NCBI GenBank assembly: GCA_030612225.1
Contig: JAUWOH010000092.1
Span: 1-9,939 of the forward strand
Direction of reading: 5' to 3'
DNA length: 9,939 bases
DNA from: Desulfobacteraceae bacterium
GTDB taxonomy: Bacteria; Desulfobacterota; Desulfobacteria; Desulfobacterales; JAUWMJ01
Positions 6,422 to 9,939 of this stretch are shown here, piece after piece. A program made the position numbers and the translations under genes. Positions within the stretch are counted from its first letter, which is position 1; the number at the start of each line of letters is the position of its first letter. The notes below the pieces were generated by a model. The model was not told the origin of the DNA. It made no database searches and saw nothing but the letters and a program-made list of their open reading frames with translations.

Positions 6422-6630
6422 AGTTAAGGGTTCGCGCAAAAATAAGTTTACATTTTAGGCGTATGGATTTAGGTCAGATTTGTTCGATCCGAGGCTGCAG
6501 GTAAGCGAAGACTCCGAAACCACAGGAATAGCGAGCTATTTCGAGGATTTTGGAGTTGAGGATCGGGCAAAGCTGGCCTGAATCCGGGATGCATAAAATG
6601 CGAGGTTGTTTTTGCGCGAGCCCTAAGGAG
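6422..6630. repeat. ~200-bp palindromic (MITE/BIME-like) element
   Basis: The outer arms, 6424-6445 and the reverse complement of 6606-6627, agree at 18 of 22 positions around a shared TCGCGCAAAAA core. Inside are nested inverted repeats: ACTCCGAAACC versus GGATTTTGGAGT (about 6510-6557), and GAATAGC versus GCTATTTC around a short loop (about 6527-6543). CAGG at about 6498 pairs with CCTG near 6578. No ORF is encoded. The layout suggests a non-autonomous mobile palindrome. The right arm ends in the AAGGAG that serves the following gene. Confidence 0.65.
6625..6630 (+). promoter_or_regulatory. Ribosome binding site of the selenoprotein gene
   Basis: AAGGAG lies 8 nt before the ATG at 6639 and fixes that start. 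Its first bases are the last bases of the palindromic element's right arm, so the element could fold over or expose this site. Confidence 0.7.
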
Positions 6631-6638
6631 CGAAAAAA

Positions 6639-7586
6639 ATGGAAAAGGAAAAAAACCAGGAATCCTTTGAAGCGTTCATTAAATCCTTTTTTTACGGTAA
6701 ACGTACAGATTTATCCTTTAAATTTTTGTCCGAGCTGGCATTGGAAGATGCCTCGACGTTTATTCAAAATTTATTCAAGGATATTATTGATTCGCTTGAT
6801 GACAAGGATCTTTCAATAGTAAAACAAAGAATACTACAGGGTCAGATAGAAGGGTATAAAGAGCAAAAAAATTTTGAATACGATGACGGGCCGTTTCATC
6901 CTTTTAAAAAACCGTTGTCTTCAATAAAACTATCTCTCCTAACATCAAGCGGTCATTTTTTAAAAGGGCATGATCCCAAGCCATTGGGGGTTGAGAATAT
7001 GAGCCAGGGAGAAGCAGTGCGTCGTGTGTTTGATTTTTTAAAAGAGGAACCGCAACTATCTAAAATTCCATTTGACTCAAACCCAAAAGATCTGATGGTT
7101 CGTCATAGCGGGTATGATATCAGGGCCGCATTGAAAGACCCTAATGTCTCTTTCCCATACCAAAGGATGGTAAATTTAAAAGACCAGGGTGTGTTTGCAG
7201 AACTTACGTCAAACGCATATTCATTTGTTGGTGCATGCTCCCAGATAAGGCTGTTGAAAAAAACACTGCCGGGTTGGGTGGATAAATTTGTAGACCTAGG
7301 GGTTGATGCTGTGGTGCTGGTTCCGGTCTGACCTGTCTGTCACATGTCCGTGGGACATGTTGCAAGGGCATTGGAAGAAGCCAAAATTGCCACTATTATT
7401 ATTGCGGTTAAGGCTTTTGAAACCCGGATGAGAATGATGTCCCTGCCAAGGGTATTGCTCACACCACAACTTTTGGGGCGGCCCCTGGGAAGCCCCTTTG
7501 ATGAAAAACTACAGATAAGGATTTTAAACGCAGCACTCCAATTGCTTGAAAAGGCAGACCGCAAAACTATCCAGGATTATTGCTGA
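6639..7586 (+). CDS. GrdB-like selenoprotein (glycine/betaine/sarcosine reductase B family), Sec at codon 231
   Basis: The 315-codon frame contains one TGA, at 7329-7331, and reads DLGVDAVVLVPV-U-PVCHMSVGHVARALEE. U231-x-x-C234-His is the redox motif of the selenoprotein B-like family. Family blocks continue on both sides of the TGA. Before it are DDGPFHPFKKPLSS (about residues 82-95), LLTSSGHF, a HSGYDIRAALKDPNVSFPYQ block and ELTSNAYSFVGACSQIRLLK. After it are IIIAVKAF, SLPRVLLTPQLLGRPLGSPF and LNAALQLLE. Read as two ORFs, each would be a meaningless half. Residues 1-80 are an extra helical N-terminal part. Established GrdB/PrdB proteins use Sec for reductive cleavage of glycine, betaine or proline. 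This shorter relative has no visible GrdA or GrdE partner here, so its substrate is unknown. Translation requires SelA, SelB, SelC and SelD encoded elsewhere. Confidence 0.88.
7329..7360 (+). promoter_or_regulatory. Bacterial SECIS element (UGA plus downstream hairpin)
   Basis: The UGA (7329-7331) is followed by 10 nt and then a perfect 8-bp stem, ACATGTCC (7342-7349) with GGACATGT (7353-7360), around a GUG loop. In the E. coli fdhF element, SelB binds an apical loop containing GU on a hairpin that begins about 11 nt after the UGA. Distance and loop bases here agree. The bulged U of the E. coli stem is absent and the 3-nt loop is tight; opening one pair gives CGUGG. Confidence 0.8.
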
Positions 7587-7726
7587 TCCGGATAAACTAC
7601 TGCTGTATTAATTTCTATACTTAGGTAAAGCTGATTTTCATCAGAACATCCGTTCATCTATCTTTTTATTGCCGGGAAATGTTACTTTAAATCTGCTCAT
7701 TTTTTTCGCTATTATTTTTCAACTCA

Positions 7727-8042
7727 CTATTTGCCCGGAAACAGAGCACACTGCGAGCCGTAACCGTCTTTTTAAATTTCCCGACATCCAATACCGGTCA
7801 AAAGCTTGCGCATTACGATGGAAGTTGATGTGGTTTCCGTTTTCAGCAATAAATGAAAATGATTTGGAATCAGCGCTCAGGAAAAACAGGCTGTTTAGGT
7901 AAGGATATTTCCAAGTCGATTTAAAAAATTATCTCTATCGCCACCATCTGTAAATAGCCTTTTGCGATCTATGCTTCTGACAATAATATTGTGAAGTGCA
8001 CCAGGCGCATCTAATCTTGATTGGTCTTGATTGGCGTGGCAT
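7727..8042 (-). pseudogene. RAYT (IS200-like Y1/HUH) transposase pseudogene
   Basis: ATG 8042 begins MPRQSR. A 10-bp tandem duplication (8015-8024 and 8025-8034) then shifts the frame, after which RLDAPGALHNIIVRSIDRKR, LFTDGGDRDNFLNRLGNILT, stop, TACFS, stop, ALIPNHFHLLLKT and SIVMRKLLTG follow. HFH is the HUH metal-binding motif. The TGA at 7877-7879 falls where Trp is normal (SWALIPNHFH). The TAA at 7895-7897 probably replaces Glu. After LLTG the similarity decays, and the catalytic Tyr region is not recognisable. REP-associated tyrosine transposases move or maintain short palindromic repeats. This copy is inactive. It fills most of the 530-bp gap between the selenoprotein and the lipoprotein gene. 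Confidence 0.85.
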
Positions 8043-8066
8043 ACAAACCGGATATCATAGTTCAAG
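8026..8066. repeat. 41-bp direct repeat, copy 2 (RAYT leader plus first codons)
   Basis: Identical to 5377-5417, in the same orientation and 2.65 kb apart. It spans the RAYT leader (8043-8066) and the first codons. Its coding end overlaps the second unit of the 10-bp tandem duplication. Confidence 0.85.
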
Positions 8067-8116
8067 CGCCCTGTTACCTTACAAACTAATGTTCCTGAGC
8101 CCTTTCAACTAACAGA

Positions 8117-8755
8117 TCAACGTTCCAAAGCTTTAATAATATCAGGTGCATTGAATAGTTCTTCCAGCTTTTTCTCGAACGCTTCCGGCACTTTTTTTCT
8201 GGTCCCTCTGACTATATTAAAACCTCCGGAGCCAAGGTTTTCGTCACCGGAACTTTCCTTTTCTGCAAGCAGTTTGCCTTTTGTATCAAATACAGTAAGA
8301 TTAATTAAATATTCAAGACGAACGTTGCTATATGTATCGCTTTTCCATTGTTTTATCTGGAAATAAATCAGTTTTTCTGCTCCGGTAGCAACCAGTTTTT
8401 TTCGTACTTGCTCTATAGGTTCTGTGGCTGCAACTACCACGGAAATTGTTTTAAATCCTTTTTTCTTTAGTGCACCGATAATGACACCACCCATTTCATC
8501 GGCTAATGGACGTCCGCTGCTTGTAGTCATGTATAATGGATTTCCAAAAGCGCCTCTAATGACACCAACCAGCTGAGGTTTATTCCTCCCGGAGATAACA
8601 TAGCTGCGCTTATCCTGGGACGCCACTGCGACTGAGCAATTACCTGCAGGATACAATTCCGGTGTTACATTTGCAAGGTTGTAAGTATATTTTATGCAAC
8701 CACTTGCTATAAACATAACGGCCAGTACAAATGCAAATTTTATCCTATTTTTCAT
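8117..8755 (-). CDS. Hypothetical outer-membrane or periplasmic lipoprotein (YajG-like appearance)
   Basis: A 212-aa protein starting MKNRIKFAFVLAVMFIASGC, a lipoprotein signal peptide with Cys20 as the lipidated residue. The mature part begins with a strand-turn region, then SVAVASQDKRSYVISGRNKP. Later come a GxFGNPLYMTTSSGRPLADEM block and a GALKKKGFKTISVVV helix-strand unit. This pattern resembles YajG-type lipoproteins, but similarity is judged by eye only. The frame extends to 8842, but the upstream part (MNENCLPNHVKLL) would place the signal peptide internally. The start at 8755 has a purine-rich GGGGGGG 5 nt upstream. It lies downstream of ettA on the same strand with a 133-bp gap. Function unknown. 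Confidence 0.78.
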   Translation of the reverse strand: MKNRIKFAFVLAVMFIASGCIKYTYNLANVTPELYPAGNCSVAVASQDKRSYVISGRNKPQLVGVIRGAFGNPLYMTTSSGRPLADEMGGVIIGALKKKGFKTISVVVAATEPIEQVRKKLVATGAEKLIYFQIKQWKSDTYSNVRLEYLINLTVFDTKGKLLAEKESSGDENLGSGGFNIVRGTRKKVPEAFEKKLEELFNAPDIIKALER

Positions 8756-8760
8756 TTTAT

Positions 8761-8767
8761 CCCCCCC
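8761..8767 (-). promoter_or_regulatory. Homopolymeric G7 ribosome binding site
   Basis: On the minus strand the sequence before the lipoprotein ATG is A6-G7-ATAAA. The G7 run is the only Shine-Dalgarno-like sequence. It decides the start at 8755. Confidence 0.55.
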
Positions 8768-8888
8768 TTTTTTGTTGGTTGAAAATAGATTAAAAACCCG
8801 CACCAATAGCTTCACATGGTTAGGTAAACAATTCTCATTCACTATTCAGCTTTGACACAAATCCCTTTTCAGATTTCACTCAGACTTT

Positions 8889-9939
8889 TTATCCTCTTGT
8901 CAAATGTCTGTATTTGATCCTATGGGGCTGTTCAGCAGCCTTTCCAAGCCTTTTTTTTCTGTCCGCTGCATAATCTGAATAATTGCCTTCAAACCACATG
9001 ACAGTACTGTTTCCTTCAAAAGCAAGAATATGGGTGGCGATGCGATCGAGAAACCAGCGATCATGAGTGATAATAACCGCGCAGCCTCCAAAATGTTCCA
9101 ACGCTTCTTCAAGGGCACGCATTGTATTCACATCAAGATCATTTGTAGGTTCGTCTAAAAGCAACACATTGGCGCCCTCTTTGAGTATACACGCAAGATG
9201 GACTCTATTACGCTCGCCGCCTGAAATCATGTTTGTTTTTTTCTGCTGGTCTGATCCTGAGAAATTAAAACGGGAAACATAGGCCCTTGAGTTTACTTCT
9301 ATTTTCCCAAGCTCAACCATATCCCTACCACCGGAAATCACTTCCCATATTGTTTTGTCGGGTTCAAGAATATCGCGTTCCTGATCAACACAAGCGAGTT
9401 TAACAGTGTCCCCGATTTTAATGATTCCGGAATCAGGTTTTTCCAAACCGGTTATAATTTTAAAGAGTGTTGTTTTGCCTGCGCCGTTAGGACCGACAAT
9501 GCCGATAATACCTCCCGCAGGTAAAGCAAATGTCATTCCCTCAAAGAGAAGACGATCGCCATATGCTTTGCTCAGATTTTCTGCTTGAATAACTACCTTT
9601 CCAAGACGTGGTCCTGGTGGAATAAATATTTCAAGCTCGTTGGCCCCTTTTTCATAATTTTCGCTTAAGAGTGTTTCATAAGCATTAATGCGTGCCTTTC
9701 CCTTTGCCTGGCGTCCTTTTGGTGACATGTTGATCCATTCCAATTCCCGCTGCAAGGTCTTCTGCCGGTTTGATTCTGATTTTTCTTCCTGCTTAAGTTG
9801 TAATTGTTTCTGTTCAAGCCATGAAGAATAGTTGCCTTTCCACGGGATGCCGTGTCCTCGATCGAGCTCTAAAATCCAACCCGCTACGTTATCCAAAAAA
9901 TAACGATCATGCGTGACGGCAATCACCGTACCTTTATAC
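8889..9939 (-). CDS. ettA: Energy-dependent translational throttle protein EttA (ABC-F), 5' end outside the window
   Basis: About 350 C-terminal residues are present, and the frame is open to the right edge (YKGTVIAVTHDR), so the true start lies outside. Numbering here is from the Ile/Met preceding AVTHDR. The H-switch of the first ATPase domain (THDR, 5-8) and ELDRGHGIPWKGNYSSWLEQ come first. The P-site tRNA-interaction motif linker follows, with the EttA-type WINMSPKGRQAKGKARINAY (about 64-83). The second ATPase domain has Walker A GPNGAGKTT (145-153), signature ISGGER (234-239; Ile replaces the usual Leu), Walker B LLLDEP (255-260) and H-switch ITHDR (286-290). It ends HRIKYRHLTRG as in EttA. 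EttA binds the ribosomal E site and gates entry into elongation according to ATP/ADP. It is cytosolic. Confidence 0.95.
   Translation of the reverse strand, partial: YKGTVIAVTHDRYFLDNVAGWILELDRGHGIPWKGNYSSWLEQKQLQLKQEEKSESNRQKTLQRELEWINMSPKGRQAKGKARINAYETLLSENYEKGANELEIFIPPGPRLGKVVIQAENLSKAYGDRLLFEGMTFALPAGGIIGIVGPNGAGKTTLFKIITGLEKPDSGIIKIGDTVKLACVDQERDILEPDKTIWEVISGGRDMVELGKIEVNSRAYVSRFNFSGSDQQKKTNMISGGERNRVHLACILKEGANVLLLDEPTNDLDVNTMRALEEALEHFGGCAVIITHDRWFLDRIATHILAFEGNSTVMWFEGNYSDYAADRKKRLGKAAEQPHRIKYRHLTRG

Noticed and set aside
7584..7586. Second TGA of the selenoprotein frame, giving a C-U-S-G end reminiscent of thioredoxin reductase tails
   Set aside because: No SECIS-like hairpin follows at the right distance, and the frame ends two codons later anyway. 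Treated as the real stop.
7669..7902. 77-codon plus-strand ORF after the selenoprotein gene
   Set aside because: The opposite strand carries clear RAYT motifs (ALIPNHFHLLL). The plus ORF is its shadow and would need a TTG start.
8756..8842. Upstream start of the lipoprotein at 8842
   Set aside because: It would put a 29-residue polar extension before a textbook lipoprotein signal peptide. ATG 8755 has a better-placed ribosome binding site.

Overview
The window most likely comes from an anaerobic Desulfobacterota (deltaproteobacterial) genome. This is inferred from gene content and moderate GC, not from a marker gene. It carries a flavodiiron protein next to an iron-sulfur protein, a QueG-like corrinoid/Fe-S protein, a gene that appears to encode selenocysteine at an in-frame UGA, and an ABC-F protein (EttA). 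Many decayed mobile elements lie between them.

Layout. 1-456 (minus): start of an alpha/beta-hydrolase-like lipoprotein gene with an in-frame TAG; its 3' end is outside the window. 567-732: an intergenic inverted pair of period-7 repeats. 803-3332 (minus): a likely two-gene operon, a 426-aa winged-helix/4Fe-4S protein followed by an FprA-type flavodiiron protein, plausibly for O2 or NO reduction. 3406-3585: a second inverted pair of period-7 repeats, different in sequence but alike in layout. 3648-4523 (minus): QueG-like Fe-S protein. 4672-4890: the 5' part of a group II intron with no reverse transcriptase. 4903-5340 (minus): four-helix membrane protein.

5337-6155 is a graveyard of elements. 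It holds a 5' scrap of a REP-associated tyrosine transposase (RAYT) gene, the 3' third of an IS30-family transposase with stops, and a four-helix-bundle (23S rRNA IVP family) gene with its middle deleted. 6230-6400 (plus): a small ribbon-helix-helix protein. 6422-6630: a ~200-bp palindromic element whose right end supplies the ribosome binding site of the next gene.

The most notable gene is at 6639-7586 (plus). It is a 315-codon protein of the GrdB-like (glycine/betaine/sarcosine reductase selenoprotein B) family. A TGA at codon 231 begins a U-x-x-C-H motif, and a perfect 8-bp hairpin with GU in its loop starts 10 nt after the TGA, as expected of a bacterial SECIS. Ordinary gene calling would split it into two ORFs.

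Downstream are a RAYT pseudogene (7727-8042, minus), a lipoprotein (8117-8755, minus) whose ribosome binding site is a G7 tract, and the C-terminal part of EttA (8889 to the right edge, minus).
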